Below the pieces are notes generated by a model. The model was not told where the DNA came from, made no database searches, and saw only the letters and a list, made by a program, of their open reading frames with translations. A program made the position numbers and the translations under genes. From the NCBI GenBank assembly GCA_017427685.1, contig JAFRSH010000014.1:62001-126000 (forward strand): a DNA stretch of 64,000 nucleotides, read 5' to 3'. Positions 8,117 to 17,197 of this stretch are shown here, in pieces. Position 1 is the stretch's first letter. Each line of letters begins with the position of its first letter. Source of the DNA: Lachnospiraceae bacterium. Its GTDB lineage: Bacteria > Bacillota > Clostridia > Lachnospirales > Lachnospiraceae.

Positions 8117-8818
8117 ATGAGTGAAAGAGATGTTATCATCGCGTGTGATTTTTCGGGAGCGGACGAGACAATGGCGTTCCTCGGACAATTCAAAGGGAGG
8201 AAGCCGTTCGTAAAGATCGGAATGGAGCTTTACTACTCGGCAGGTCCGGACATCGTGAAAAGGATCAAAGCAGCGGGACACAAGATCTTTCTTGACCTTA
8301 AGCTTCACGACATTCCTAACACGGTAAAGAAGACGATGAAGGTTCTTTCGGGGCTCGATGTCGACATGACAAACCTCCATGCCGCAGGCACAAAGGCTAT
8401 GATGGAGGCTGCGCTTGAGGGACTCACAAGACCCGACGGAACACGCCCCATCCTTATCGCGGTAACACAGCTTACTTCGACCGATGAGGAAAGGATGAGA
8501 AACGAGCTGCTCATTAACGCAACGCTTGAGGAAACGGTACTTAAGTACGCACAGAACACAAAGGAAGCGGGTCTTGACGGAATCGTCTGCTCACCCCTTG
8601 AAGCAGGAATGGTCAAAGAAAAGCTTGGCAAGGAGTTCGTGACCGTAACACCGGGCGTCAGATTCGCAGACAGTGCGGGCGACGACCAGCGCAGGATCAC
8701 AACCCCCGAGAGAGCAAGAGAGATCGGTTCGGACTACATCGTGGTCGGACGCCCCATCACCCAGGCAGAGGATCCGGTTGCCGCATATGAGAGATGCGTG
8801 AAGGGATTCCTCGGATAA
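8117..8818 (+). CDS. pyrF: Orotidine 5'-phosphate decarboxylase
   Basis: Produces UMP from OMP. The 233-residue TIM barrel contains the catalytic Asp/Lys array in [12 protein letters not shown], the substrate-phosphate motif VTPGVRFA, and the late VVGRPIT loop that binds phosphate. It starts 34 nt after pyrD with AAAGGGGAAA before the ATG. It is of the type-1 subfamily of about 230 residues. Confidence 0.96.
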   Translation: MSERDVIIACDFSGADETMAFLGQFKGRKPFVKIGMELYYSAGPDIVKRIKAAGHKIFLDLKLHDIPNTVKKTMKVLSGLDVDMTNLHAAGTKAMMEAALEGLTRPDGTRPILIAVTQLTSTDEERMRNELLINATLEETVLKYAQNTKEAGLDGIVCSPLEAGMVKEKLGKEFVTVTPGVRFADSAGDDQRRITTPERAREIGSDYIVVGRPITQAEDPVAAYERCVKGFLG

Positions 8819-8932
8819 ATCCTCAAAGCACATTTGCTAAATCGGGAGAGGATGCAAATCGTCAAACCGGATATCAAATCGTTAAACGGAAATGATAGTG
8901 ATATAAAATCTAAATACAGGGAGGACTACACA

Positions 8933-9559
8933 ATGACACATGAAGAGAGAAGCATGAAGGTAGCAGACGGACTTTTGTCCATCAAGGCAGTTTTCTTCAG
9001 GCCCGACGACCCTTTTACATGGGCAAGCGGGATCAAGAGCCCCGTGTACTGTGACAACAGACTTACGCTCACGGCACCCGAGGTCAGAACAACGATCGAG
9101 GAAGGATTTGTAGAACTCATCAAAGAGTACTACCCCGAGTGTGAAGTCCTCATGGGAACAAGCACTTCCGGAATCCCTCACGCAGCTATCATCGGACACA
9201 TGATGAACCTGCCCATGGGTTACGTTCGCTCCGGCAACAAGGAGCACGGACGCGGTAACCGTATCGAGGGAGCACTTGCGAAGGGTGCCAAGGTTGTCGT
9301 TATCGAGGACCTTATCTCCACAGGCGGAAGCTGTATCGAAGTTGTGGAAGCTCTCCGTGAAGCAGGTGCCGACGTGCTCGGTATCGCAAGCATCTTCACA
9401 TACAACTTAAAGAAGGGCTTTGACAACCTTAAGGCAGCAAACGCCGAGAACCACAGCCTCACGGATTTCGATATGATCGCGAAGAGGGCAGCGGCGCTCA
9501 ACTATGTAAAGGAAGAAGATATCGAAAGCCTCATCGCATTCCGTAATTCGCTCGGCTGA
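8933..9559 (+). CDS. pyrE: Orotate phosphoribosyltransferase
   Basis: Transfers phosphoribose from PRPP to orotate. The 208-residue protein has the PRPP-binding motif VVVIEDLISTGGS and the upstream flexible-loop segment RSGNKEHGRGNRIEG. The frame is open further upstream (to 8834), but ATG 8933 has GGGAGGA about 6 nt before it and matches the usual family start. The upstream 33 codons show no family similarity. Confidence 0.95.
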   Translation: MTHEERSMKVADGLLSIKAVFFRPDDPFTWASGIKSPVYCDNRLTLTAPEVRTTIEEGFVELIKEYYPECEVLMGTSTSGIPHAAIIGHMMNLPMGYVRSGNKEHGRGNRIEGALAKGAKVVVIEDLISTGGSCIEVVEALREAGADVLGIASIFTYNLKKGFDNLKAANAENHSLTDFDMIAKRAAALNYVKEEDIESLIAFRNSLG

Positions 9560-9565
9560 TACGGG

Positions 9566-9581
9566 GGCGCGTCATCGCGCC
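9566..9581 (+). other. Short GC hairpin between pyrE and pyrB
   Basis: GGCGCG and CGCGCC pair around a TCAT loop eight bases after the pyrE stop. There is no T tract, so this is more likely an mRNA-stability or processing hairpin than a terminator. Confidence 0.35.
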
Positions 9582-9658
9582 GTGCCTGCCTGTGAAAGGA
9601 AAGCGATCACGGATCAAATGAACATCGGGAAAACAATCATAAAGAAAGCAGGACTTAT

Positions 9659-10573
9659 ATGGACAATCTGATAGACATACTCGACCTGTCGGTTGAAGAG
9701 ATTGACGAACTGGTTGAAAAAGCGAAAGATATTATCAATAACCCCGACGCATATCGTGAAAAGTGCCGCTACAAAAAGCTCGCCACACTTTTCTTCGAGC
9801 CTTCGACAAGAACGAGACTCAGCTTTGAGAGCGCAATGCTCGACCTCGGAGGAAACGTGATCGGATTCTCGGGCGCGGACAACAGCTCCGCAGCCAAGGG
9901 CGAGAGCGTTTCGGATACTGTTAGGACGGTCGGATGCTACGCCGATATCATCGCGATGAGACATCCCAAAGAGGGCGCGCCTCTTGTAGCTTCGATGCAT
10001 GCGGGGATCCCCGTTATCAACGCCGGCGACGGCGGACACAACCACCCCACACAGACACTTACCGATCTCCTGACCATAAACATGGAGAAAGGAAGATTCA
10101 CCGACATGACGATCGGACTCTGCGGCGACCTTAAATTCGGTCGTACCGTACACTCGCTGATCGAAGCGATGTCGAGATACTCCGGGATCAGGTTCGTGTT
10201 CATATCTCCCAAGGAACTCAAGCTTCCCAGCTACGTTGTTGACGAGTACCTCACAAAGAACAACATCCCCTTCGAGGAGACGAACGACCTCATGGCGGCG
10301 ATGCCGAACCTTGATATCCTCTACATGACGAGAGTTCAGCGCGAGCGCTTCTTCAACGAGGAGGATTACATCAGACTCAAAGACAGCTACATTCTCACCA
10401 GAGAGAAGCTCGCGGAGGCCAAGGCGGATCTTACGATCATGCATCCGCTTCCCAGGGTAAACGAGATCTCGGTCGATGTGGATGATGACGAGAGAGCGGC
10501 TTACTTCAAGCAGGTCCGCTATGGCAAGTTCATCCGCATGGCACTGATACTCAAGATGCTCGGCATAGAATAA
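9659..10573 (+). CDS. pyrB: Aspartate carbamoyltransferase catalytic subunit
   Basis: Condenses carbamoyl phosphate with aspartate, the committed pyrimidine step. The 304-residue chain has the carbamoyl-phosphate motif FEPSTRTR, the 80s-loop region SSAAKGES, and the aspartate-binding [10 protein letters not shown] motif. It directly precedes pyrI (13-nt gap), so the product should form the allosteric catalytic/regulatory holoenzyme rather than the free trimer of Bacillus. Confidence 0.96.
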   Translation: MDNLIDILDLSVEEIDELVEKAKDIINNPDAYREKCRYKKLATLFFEPSTRTRLSFESAMLDLGGNVIGFSGADNSSAAKGESVSDTVRTVGCYADIIAMRHPKEGAPLVASMHAGIPVINAGDGGHNHPTQTLTDLLTINMEKGRFTDMTIGLCGDLKFGRTVHSLIEAMSRYSGIRFVFISPKELKLPSYVVDEYLTKNNIPFEETNDLMAAMPNLDILYMTRVQRERFFNEEDYIRLKDSYILTREKLAEAKADLTIMHPLPRVNEISVDVDDDERAAYFKQVRYGKFIRMALILKMLGIE

Positions 10574-10586
10574 AGGGGGCGATCAG

Positions 10587-11015
10587 ATGAATATAGACGG
10601 TATCACAAACGGACTCGTTATCGATCATATCGAAGCGGGAAAAGGAATGGAGCTTTACAACGCACTTCATCTCGGTGACCTTGAGAGCTCCGTGGCACTC
10701 ATTAAGAATGTTACCAGCCACAAGATGGGCAAAAAGGATATAATAAAGGTCGATGAGGTCCTCGATGTAGACCTTGATGTTCTCGGGTTTATCGACCCCA
10801 ACATCACCGTTAATATCATCAAGGACAACGAGATAGTCGGAAAGAAGCACATCGAGCTTCCGAAGAAGGTCACCAACCTCATCAAGTGCAAGAACCCCAG
10901 ATGCATCACATCGACCGAGCAGGAGCTTCCGCACATCTTTAAGCTCACGGATCCCGCAACACGCACTTACAGGTGCATATACTGCGAGACCAAAGCACGT
11001 GAGACGAGAGTGTGA
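10587..11015 (+). CDS. pyrI: Aspartate carbamoyltransferase regulatory subunit
   Basis: The 142-residue chain has an N-terminal nucleotide-binding allosteric domain and a C-terminal zinc domain with CKNPRC and CIYC cysteine pairs. The zinc domain contacts the catalytic chain. A GGGGG-type ribosome site lies 8-10 nt before ATG. Its presence implies CTP/ATP feedback on PyrB. Confidence 0.94.
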   Translation: MNIDGITNGLVIDHIEAGKGMELYNALHLGDLESSVALIKNVTSHKMGKKDIIKVDEVLDVDLDVLGFIDPNITVNIIKDNEIVGKKHIELPKKVTNLIKCKNPRCITSTEQELPHIFKLTDPATRTYRCIYCETKARETRV

Positions 11016-11128
11016 TCTGACGCATATGTTGCACGGTTCGGGATTCACGGGTGAACACAAAACGAGATAAATGTAGTATAATAAACAAGTATTACGGGCT
11101 GCAAGCTGCAGGAAAGGTAAGGAAGATT

Positions 11129-11848
11129 ATGGATATCTACGAAGTAAAAGAGTTTAGTGAGATCGTTAAGGGGAACACATACCCCGGCCGCGGCATCGTC
11201 CTCGGCATGAGCGCAGACGGGCAGAAGGCTGTCAGCGCGTACTTTATCATGGGCAGGAGCGTTAATTCGAGAAACAGAGTATTTGATGAGACGGCAGACG
11301 GCATCATCATCCACGCTTTCGATCCTTCGAAGCTTTCGGATCCGAGCCTCGTTATCTATTCTCCCGTCAGAAAGTACGGCGAGAACCTCATCGTTACAAA
11401 CGGAGACCAGACAGACACGGTTTATGACGGACTTGCAGCAGGCAAAAGCTTCGAGATCGCTCTCGAGAGCCGTGAGTTTGAGCCCGATGCACCCAACTTC
11501 ACACCTCGTATCAGCGGTATGATCACTTTTGCGAACGGTTCGTTCACCTACAAGATGAACATCCTCAAGAGCGCGGACGCACAGGGAAGCGCATGCAGCC
11601 GCTTCAACTTCGCTTATCCCGCACTCGCAGGAGTGGGACATTTCCTTCATACTTACGAGCATGACGGTAATCCTATCCCCACATTCCAGGGTGAGCCCGA
11701 GCGTACAGCGATTCCGAACGATATCGATGCGTTCACATCGCAGATCTGGGACAACCTTGACGCAGAGAACAAGGTTTCACTTTATGTCAGATTTGACGAC
11801 CTTGCAACAGGCAAGACAGAGACGAGGATCATTAACAAAAACAAGTGA
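11129..11848 (+). CDS. purO: IMP cyclohydrolase, PurO type
   Basis: Closes FAICAR to IMP, the last step of purine synthesis. The 239-residue protein has the early NTYPGRGIVLG segment, then FIMGRSVNSRNRVF, and later QGEPERTAIPN, which I recognise as the archaeal-type cyclohydrolase fold (COG3363-like). ATG 11129 is chosen because AAGGTAAGGAAG precedes it, although the frame is open from 11051; a good -10 TATAAT lies at 11077-11082, suggesting its own transcript. Its partner, a stand-alone AICAR formyltransferase, follows. Confidence 0.82.
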   Translation: MDIYEVKEFSEIVKGNTYPGRGIVLGMSADGQKAVSAYFIMGRSVNSRNRVFDETADGIIIHAFDPSKLSDPSLVIYSPVRKYGENLIVTNGDQTDTVYDGLAAGKSFEIALESREFEPDAPNFTPRISGMITFANGSFTYKMNILKSADAQGSACSRFNFAYPALAGVGHFLHTYEHDGNPIPTFQGEPERTAIPNDIDAFTSQIWDNLDAENKVSLYVRFDDLATGKTETRIINKNK

Positions 11849-11946
11849 TCGGAAGCCTGCGCGGCGGTCACATAAGCGTTAAAAAGCATACAGCACAACA
11901 AGAGCACAGAAAGGAAGATGCCGGAGGGATCCGGCAAGGGAGAGAA

Positions 11947-13131
11947 ATGAAAGAATTAGAACTCAAGTACGGATGCAACCCCAATCAGAAGCCTGCCAAG
12001 ATCTACATGGAGAACGGCGCAGAGCTTCCCATCGAGATCATGAACGGCCGCCCCGGATACATCAATTTCCTTGATGCATTTAACGGATGGCAGCTTGTTA
12101 AGGAGATCAAGGCAGCGACAGGATGTGTTGCCGCTACTTCTTTCAAGCACGTTTCGCCCACATCGGCAGCTATCGGTCAGAAGCTTGACGACAAGCTCAA
12201 GAGAGCATGCTTCGTTGATGATATCGAGGGTCTTGACGAGTCACCCCTTGCGTGTGCATATGCGCGTGCGAGAGGAACCGACAGAATGTCATCCTTCGGC
12301 GACTTTATTGCCCTGAGCGACGTCTGTGACGCAACAACAGCCCGCATCATCAAGCGTGAGGTTTCGGACGGTATCATCGCACCCGGCTACACTGACGAGG
12401 CTCTTGAAATCCTCAAGGCAAAGCGCAAGGGCGGTTACAACATCATCAAGATCGATGCCGACTACATCCCCGAGGTTCAGGAGAAGAAGCAGGTTTACGG
12501 CATCACCTTCGAGCAGGGCCGCAACAACTTCAAGATCGACGAGTCGCTGCTCAAGAACATCGTGACCAAGAATCAGAACCTTCCCGACAGCGCTGTTCGC
12601 GATCTTCTGATCTCGCTTATCACTCTTAAGTACACGCAGTCCAATTCGGTCTGCTACGCATACGAAGGCCAGGCGATCGGTGTAGGCGCAGGACAGCAGT
12701 CGAGAGTACATTGTACAAGACTTGCGGGCAACAAGGCAGACAACTTCCTTCTCCGCAGATGGGACAGGATCCTCGATCTTCCTTTCCTTCCCACACTTGC
12801 ACGTCCCGACCGCGACAACGTTATCGACCAGTACATTACCGGCGAAGGTGAGGATGTTGCGGGCGATTCGTCATGGCAGCAGTACTTCACCAAGCAGCCC
12901 GCTCCGCTTACCGCAGCAGAGAAGAGAGCATACCTCGACACTATCTCGGGCGTGGCACTCGGCAGCGATGCGTTCTTCCCCTTCAGCGACAACATCGAGC
13001 GCGCAAAGAAGAGCGGCGTTTCCTACGTGGCAGAGCCCGGCGGATCGGTTCGTGACGATCTTGTTATCGAGAAGTGTGATGAGTTCGGTATGGTAATGGC
13101 ATTTACCGGGATGAGACTGTTCCATCATTGA
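11947..13131 (+). CDS. AICAR formyltransferase, stand-alone (no cyclohydrolase domain)
   Basis: Uses 10-formyl-THF to formylate AICAR. The 394-residue protein begins at the transformylase domain (LKYGCNPNQKPAKIY) and has the Lys-His catalytic pair in SFKHVSPTSAAIG and the late VAEPGGSVRDD motif. Classical bifunctional PurH has an extra N-terminal cyclohydrolase domain of about 200 residues, absent here; PurO upstream replaces it. ATG 11947 has AGGGAGAG just before it, so the longer open frame from 11845 is not used. Confidence 0.92.
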   Translation: MKELELKYGCNPNQKPAKIYMENGAELPIEIMNGRPGYINFLDAFNGWQLVKEIKAATGCVAATSFKHVSPTSAAIGQKLDDKLKRACFVDDIEGLDESPLACAYARARGTDRMSSFGDFIALSDVCDATTARIIKREVSDGIIAPGYTDEALEILKAKRKGGYNIIKIDADYIPEVQEKKQVYGITFEQGRNNFKIDESLLKNIVTKNQNLPDSAVRDLLISLITLKYTQSNSVCYAYEGQAIGVGAGQQSRVHCTRLAGNKADNFLLRRWDRILDLPFLPTLARPDRDNVIDQYITGEGEDVAGDSSWQQYFTKQPAPLTAAEKRAYLDTISGVALGSDAFFPFSDNIERAKKSGVSYVAEPGGSVRDDLVIEKCDEFGMVMAFTGMRLFHH

Positions 13132-13162
13132 TCGAAACTTTGAGTTCATAAGAAAAACAATT

Positions 13163-13201
13163 CGGGATGTGAGACTTGGATCTCACATCCCGGTTTTATT
13201 T
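13163..13201. terminator. Bidirectional intrinsic terminator
   Basis: A perfect 12-bp stem (CGGGATGTGAGA and its complement) with a 6-nt loop is followed by TTTTATTT on the plus strand and by TTGTTTTTC on the minus strand. It serves the purine gene and probably the convergent cation-efflux gene. Confidence 0.88.
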
Positions 13202-13254
13202 GATCATGAATTTCCTGCTTGCTTGTCCTTATACATCGGGCTTTTGCACGCGTG

Positions 13255-14427
13255 TTACTTGGCGCAGTAACTGTTCTCTACGGTGATCACGCACTCGAGT
13301 TTCTCGTCCTGCGCTTTCACCACGCGGCGGATCTCAAGCACGAGCTCCCTCTTCCCGATGTCGGACATAGAGAAAGGTACCACGACATCAAAGATCAGGT
13401 TGGTGCGGTTCTCGCCCTTCACGACTCTGAAATCGTGGATCGTAGCCTGCGGCTCAAGCTCTGCTACAAGCTGAGCCATGGCTTCCTTCATCTTCATGAC
13501 TTCTTCGTTGCAAACATCGATCGGATCCATGTGGATCACGAGGAATATCCCGAGATCGCGGAGCGTCTCCTTCTCTATAAGATCGACGAGCTCATGCGCC
13601 TTTTCGATATCCATGGTGCTCGCAACCTCCGCATGGATGGTGGCCATTCGTTTGGTCGGACCGTAGCTGTGAACGATAAGGTCGTGGCTGCCGACGATAC
13701 CTTCGTAGCCTTCAACCTTCTGAGTGATGCAGTCGTAAAGCTCCTTCGGAGCAGCACTTCCGATGATGGGCTCGATCGTATCCTTTGCGACGCCGATACC
13801 GGCTATAAAGATCATGACGCTGACAACGGCGCCCACATAACCGTCAATATCGAGCGCGAAGAAATGAAGCACGAGCGTGGAAGCCAGAGTAGCCGAGGTC
13901 AGGACAGCGTCGCTTAAAGCGTCTTTCGAAGTCGCCATGCAGACCTTCGAATCAACCTTGCGACCGATCCTTCTGTAAAAGAAGAACAGCCAGAGTTTGG
14001 CAAGGATCGACACGGCAAGCACAATAACGCTTATCCAGGCGAATACCATCGTCCCGCCGTCATGGATCTTCGCGATGGAGTCTTTGAAGCAGGTGATCGC
14101 CACTTCGAGGATAAGGAATGCGACGATGAGTGCCGCTATATATTCATAACGGCCGTGTCCGAAGGGATGCTCCTCATCTGCCGGCTTCGCAGCGATCTTA
14201 ATGCCTATGATGCTGATGATCGCCGATGCCGCATCCGAGAGGTTGTTTAACCCGTCGGCAAGAATGGCAACTGAACCGAAAAACAGTCCGACAAGCATCT
14301 TCGATCCGGACAGGAGGATATTGCAGACGATACCGACTATCGATGCAAAAATGCCGTATTTTTCACGGATCTGCGCATCAATATCTTTACCGATGTAATT
14401 GCGCATGAAAATCTTTTCAAGAATCAT
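13255..14427 (-). CDS. Cation diffusion facilitator (CDF) metal exporter
   Basis: A 390-residue membrane protein with about six helices. The first metal-site helix reads ADGLNNLSDAAS and the fifth reads KDALSDAVLTS, followed by a cytoplasmic dimerisation domain with metal-binding His (IHAEV, VIHMDP). HPFGHGRYEY in loop 2-3 is a family signature. Asp-rich helix motifs are commoner in Mn/Fe-type than Zn-type members, but substrate cannot be fixed from sequence. Start 14427 has GGAGAAGG 5 nt upstream; the ATG at 14442 lacks a site. Confidence 0.9.
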   Translation of the reverse strand: MILEKIFMRNYIGKDIDAQIREKYGIFASIVGIVCNILLSGSKMLVGLFFGSVAILADGLNNLSDAASAIISIIGIKIAAKPADEEHPFGHGRYEYIAALIVAFLILEVAITCFKDSIAKIHDGGTMVFAWISVIVLAVSILAKLWLFFFYRRIGRKVDSKVCMATSKDALSDAVLTSATLASTLVLHFFALDIDGYVGAVVSVMIFIAGIGVAKDTIEPIIGSAAPKELYDCITQKVEGYEGIVGSHDLIVHSYGPTKRMATIHAEVASTMDIEKAHELVDLIEKETLRDLGIFLVIHMDPIDVCNEEVMKMKEAMAQLVAELEPQATIHDFRVVKGENRTNLIFDVVVPFSMSDIGKRELVLEIRRVVKAQDEKLECVITVENSYCAK

Positions 14428-14547
14428 AAAAGCCTTCTCCATATAGAATACGTTTCTGATATTTTACCATAAACATTGCACAGCAGATAAAGAATTTTGT
14501 CTATATTTGGCATGCAGGACCATAAACAGATATGTAAATGGACCACA

Positions 14548-14565
14548 AACCCCGTCCCCGGGGTT
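14548..14565. repeat. Short intergenic palindrome (AACCCC/GGGGTT)
   Basis: AACCCC and GGGGTT flank GTCCCC, preceded by GGACCAC. The GTCCCC core links it to the GGTCCC-type elements elsewhere in the window. It lies between the CDF gene and the PHP gene; a TATAAT for the latter is at 14587-14592. Confidence 0.4.
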
Positions 14566-14637
14566 CATTTTAAAACGAAATTGGTATATAATAATTTCTC
14601 AGGGTTGAGAATTTAACAGAAAAGGACATACATAACT

Positions 14638-15435
14638 ATGAACACACAAAACGGCTACAAGTATGAGGTGCATCTTCATACGGCCGAAGCAAGCAAATGC
14701 GGATCGACACCCGGAGCGGAGTATATAGCCGCGTTCAAGGCGGCCGGCTACGACGGGATCATCGTCACGGATCACTTTTTTTATGGCAATACGGGAGTGG
14801 ACAGGAACCTTCCATGGCCTCTGTTTGTGGATGAGTTCTGCAAGGGCTACGAAGCAGCCAAAGAGGAGGGCGACAAGCAGGGATTTAAGGTATTTTTCGG
14901 CTGGGAGGAGAACTTTAACAACGACGAGTATCTGGTCTACGGACTCGACAAGGAGTGGCTCAAGGCACATCACGACGTGCTCCGCTGCTCACAGAAGGAG
15001 ATGCTCGAGATGGTGCACGAGGGCGGTGGAGCCGTTGTTCAGGCTCATCCGTTCAGGGAGAGAGGATATATCCGCAATGTCAATGTTCACCCCTTCCAGT
15101 GCGACGCTATGGAAGCCAGCAACTTCGGTAACCCGCCGGAGCAGGACATCCTTGCTTACAACTTCTGCAAGGATCGCGGCATCACGATGACATCCGGATC
15201 GGACATCCACAACAAGTCGGTCATCCCTTCAACCACCTGCGGTATGCTCTTTGACAAGCCGCTTGAATCGATACATGATTACGTGGATGCCATAAAGTCA
15301 GGCAAGGGCTTCAGACCGCTTATATCACCCGACAGGATGGGACCCCTTGAAGATGCAAATATGCATCTTCCGACATACCTTTATGATGAGGATAATAAGC
15401 CGCATTTGGTGAAGAAGGAAGATATCTTCAAGTGA
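14638..15435 (+). CDS. PHP-domain metal-dependent phosphoesterase
   Basis: The 265-residue protein has the four PHP metal motifs: HLHT near the N-terminus, VTDHFF, QAHPFRE in the middle and GSDIHN near the C-terminus. These bind two or three metal ions and hydrolyse phosphoesters. The substrate is unknown; relatives include histidinol phosphatase and nucleotide phosphoesterases. It precedes deoD by 74 nt in the same direction, so a nucleotide-salvage role is possible but unproven. Confidence 0.85.
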   Translation: MNTQNGYKYEVHLHTAEASKCGSTPGAEYIAAFKAAGYDGIIVTDHFFYGNTGVDRNLPWPLFVDEFCKGYEAAKEEGDKQGFKVFFGWEENFNNDEYLVYGLDKEWLKAHHDVLRCSQKEMLEMVHEGGGAVVQAHPFRERGYIRNVNVHPFQCDAMEASNFGNPPEQDILAYNFCKDRGITMTSGSDIHNKSVIPSTTCGMLFDKPLESIHDYVDAIKSGKGFRPLISPDRMGPLEDANMHLPTYLYDEDNKPHLVKKEDIFK

Positions 15436-15509
15436 CTTAGTTTATATCGGTTGATAAGACAAGCTTATATCACATAAGCGTAAAAGAATTAACTACAGGA
15501 GGTAACAAT

Positions 15510-16226
15510 ATGTCAGTACCTACACCCCACAACAGCGCACAGAAAGGCGACATCGCCAAAACTGTCCTCATGCCCGGCGATCCTTTAAGGGCGAAGTACA
15601 TCGCAGAAACATATCTCTCTGATGTGAAATGCTTTAACAGTGTCAGGAACATGCTCGGCTTCACAGGAAAATATAAAGGACATGAGGTATCCGTCATGGG
15701 CGGTGGCATGGGTATGCCCTCCGTCGGTATATATACATATGAACTGTTTAATTTCTACGATGTTGACAACATCATCCGCATCGGTTCCGCAGGAGCATAT
15801 TCGAAGGACCTGCACGTGATGGATGTTGTGATCGCCATGGGTGCCTGCACCGATTCAAACTACGTTTCGACCTTCTGCCTGCCCGGGTATTATGCGCCGA
15901 TAGCTGATTACGGCCTTCTTTCCAAGGCGGTCGATGCGGCAGGTAAGCTTGAGATACCGGTCACGGTCGGAAACATCGTTTCTTCCGACGTGTTCTACAG
16001 CGACAACCCCGAGTTCAACGAGAAGTGGGCCAAGATGGGCGTACTCGGTGTGGAGATGGAAGCAGCGGGTCTCTACATGAACGCGGCACGCGCAGGTAAG
16101 AAGGCACTCTGCATACTTACGATCTCCGACCACTTCTACCTCGAAGAAAAGCTTTCCACAGAGGAAAGACAGCTCGGATTCAACAATATGATGAAGATCG
16201 CACTCGAAACAGCGATCTGTTCTTAA
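15510..16226 (+). CDS. deoD: Purine nucleoside phosphorylase DeoD
   Basis: Phosphorolyses purine (deoxy)nucleosides to base and (deoxy)ribose 1-phosphate. The 238-residue chain shows the DeoD hexameric-type signatures: MPGDPLRAKYIA, the GSAGAYS motif, GVEMEAAGLY for the ribose/base site, and LTISDHF with the catalytic Asp. AGGAGGT precedes the ATG. The length is typical. Confidence 0.95.
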   Translation: MSVPTPHNSAQKGDIAKTVLMPGDPLRAKYIAETYLSDVKCFNSVRNMLGFTGKYKGHEVSVMGGGMGMPSVGIYTYELFNFYDVDNIIRIGSAGAYSKDLHVMDVVIAMGACTDSNYVSTFCLPGYYAPIADYGLLSKAVDAAGKLEIPVTVGNIVSSDVFYSDNPEFNEKWAKMGVLGVEMEAAGLYMNAARAGKKALCILTISDHFYLEEKLSTEERQLGFNNMMKIALETAICS

Positions 16227-16234
16227 TCTCATCG

Positions 16235-17080
16235 ATGAATATAATAAAGATTACGGATATAAACGCGCCTGAACTGGATGTTTTTACCAGGATATCCGAG
16301 GCGCAGCTGTTCAGGTACAATGAGCCGGAGACCGGTATTTTCCTTGCCGAGAGCGCGAATGTAATACTTCGCGCTCTTGAAGCAGGCTTTGAACCGCTTT
16401 CCATGCTTGTCGAAACCGGGAGGATGGAGTCGGAGGCGGGACCTGTCTTTGAAATGATCGAACGGCTTTGGGGCTCCGAAGTTTTGGAGACCATACCCGT
16501 ATATACCGCAGACCGTGACATCGTGTGTGACCTGACCGGTTATACCCTCGTCAGGGGACTTTGGATGACACTGCGGAGAAAACCGCCGATTCCGCTCGAT
16601 GAGTTCTGTTGTGATAAGAAGCGTATCACGGTCTTGTTTGATGTAGTAAATCCCACGAATGTCGGAGCTATCATCCGCAGTGCGGCCGCACTCGGGATGG
16701 AAGGCGCCGTTCTTACGCGCGCGAGCGTGGATCCGCTTACCAGGAGATCCTCAAGAGTCAGTATGGGAACTGTTTTTCAGATCCCATGGACAAAAGCAGA
16801 AAAAGAGGACTCGGAAGGAATCGCTCTGATCGGAAAACTTAAAGGATACGGCTTTAAAACGGTTGCCATGGCTCTTACCGAGGATTCGACCGATCCGGGT
16901 AATGAGGAGATCAGAAAGAATGAGAAACTTGCAATTGTCCTCGGAACCGAAGGTACCGGCCTGCCGAAGGATGTGATCGATGCATGCGATTACCGCGTCA
17001 TGATCCCGATGCACAACGGGGTGGATTCCTTGAATGTTGCCGCCGCAAGCGCAGTGATGTTTTGGGAGCTTGGAAAGTAA
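16235..17080 (+). CDS. SpoU/TrmH-family RNA 2'-O-ribose methyltransferase
   Basis: The 281-residue protein has an N-terminal RNA-binding (L7Ae-like) half and a C-terminal SPOUT knot domain. Motif 1 is NPTNVGAIIRSAAALG, motif 2 IVLGTEGTGLP, motif 3 MIPMHNGVDSLNVAAA. It starts 8 nt after deoD with no clear ribosome site, so translational coupling is likely. The target (rRNA or tRNA) cannot be told from sequence. Confidence 0.9.
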   Translation: MNIIKITDINAPELDVFTRISEAQLFRYNEPETGIFLAESANVILRALEAGFEPLSMLVETGRMESEAGPVFEMIERLWGSEVLETIPVYTADRDIVCDLTGYTLVRGLWMTLRRKPPIPLDEFCCDKKRITVLFDVVNPTNVGAIIRSAAALGMEGAVLTRASVDPLTRRSSRVSMGTVFQIPWTKAEKEDSEGIALIGKLKGYGFKTVAMALTEDSTDPGNEEIRKNEKLAIVLGTEGTGLPKDVIDACDYRVMIPMHNGVDSLNVAAASAVMFWELGK

Positions 17081-17197
17081 AGGCTGATAAAAAGATGATA
17101 TCGGGAAGTTGTTTATGAATATGGGTACGGTAAATGATTCAGTGCCTATGGTTACTTCGGAGTGTATATCTGATACTACAAAGAGGGGTTAGAACTT

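Noticed and set aside
7066-8193. Long minus-strand ORF of 375 codons opposite pyrD
   Set aside because: It lies entirely antisense to a clear gene, has no family similarity by eye, and its composition is that of a shadow frame.
8834-8932. Upstream in-frame extension of pyrE
   Set aside because: The 33 codons lack family similarity, and a strong ribosome site marks the ATG at 8933.
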